64,000 nt of DNA from Reticulitermes speratus (Eukaryota > Arthropoda > Insecta > Blattodea > Rhinotermitidae), in contig JAJKFL010000013.1 of NCBI GenBank assembly GCA_021186555.1, positions 16,051,243 through 16,115,242 of the forward strand, in the 5' to 3' direction. Below, piece by piece: positions 63,836 through 64,000 of the stretch. Numbering within the stretch: the stretch's first letter is position 1; each line of letters begins with the position of its first letter. The notes under the pieces are model-generated. The model was not told where the DNA came from, did no database searches, and saw only the letters and a list, made by a program, of their open reading frames with translations. Both the position numbers and the translations under genes were made by a program.

Positions 63836-64000
63836 ATGTGTGCGCACACGTGTGCACGCATGTTTGTAAGGTACATCAGCATTGCAGGTCATTTACGCCT
63901 GAATAAAACTGGAAGTAGTAAGTCCACTGCACACACCAGAGTAAAACTTGGTAAAGCTGTATGTATATCAGACAGTATAAGGGATTGATAAAAACATTTG
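63402..64000 (-). other. MPC1 intron
   Basis: No further MPC1 exon found to the right edge. A (TG)n/(CG)n microsatellite occurs at 63,799-63,840. Confidence 0.5.
63799..63832. repeat. (TG)n microsatellite
   Basis: About 15 TG units passing into CGCGCG; alternating purine-pyrimidine, so a Z-DNA-prone sequence. Confidence 0.95.

Overview
The window is animal nuclear DNA: AT-rich, intron-rich, with short exons bounded by GT/AG sites and a heavy load of decayed transposons. The conserved genes and the repeat mixture (Jockey-, RTE- and R2-like LINEs, tRNA-derived SINEs, Tigger/pogo, piggyBac, hAT and mariner-type relics) point to an insect with a large genome. A polyneopteran such as a cockroach or termite is my best guess; that is inference from general repeat style, not from a search.

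Three protein-coding genes can be supported. (1) Minus strand, 20,246 down to 1,589 and running off the left edge: the 5' part of KNTC1/Rod, the large subunit of the kinetochore RZZ complex. I resolve thirteen coding exons (about 800 codons: the N-terminal beta-propeller and the start of the alpha-solenoid). (2) Plus strand, 26,983-46,061: a complete 14-exon gene for a secreted or surface protein of 800-816 residues. It carries two tandem copies of an ectodomain like that of GPR158/GPR179 (Cache-like region plus calcium-binding-EGF-like module) but no seven-helix receptor; it ends in a short hydrophobic tail that looks like a GPI-attachment signal. Two intron positions are conserved between the two halves, so it arose by internal duplication. 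This is the most interesting gene here. (3) Minus strand, 63,401 down to 56,425: the last two coding exons of MPC1, the mitochondrial pyruvate carrier subunit; its first exons lie beyond the right edge.

Genes 1 and 2 are divergent, about 6.7 kb apart from start codon to start codon. The spacer holds LINE and SINE relics, a degenerate CCTAA-like tract and a CpG-containing stretch (about 23.3-24.2 kb) that may hold a promoter. About 10 kb without a recognisable gene separates gene 2 from gene 3.

The rest is mobile DNA, and several insertions can be bounded exactly from terminal inverted repeats and target-site duplications: two Tigger/pogo elements (542-1352; 17,665-19,845), a piggyBac element (28,767-30,504), a piggyBac MITE (34,301-34,464), a hAT MITE (47,629-47,793), a SINE (21,114-21,423), a LINE 3' end inside a SINE (10,995-11,357), and an RTE LINE (58,037-61,250) inserted into a Jockey-like LINE with an 11-bp duplication. 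All coding elements are broken. No rRNA gene, functional tRNA gene or CRISPR array was seen.
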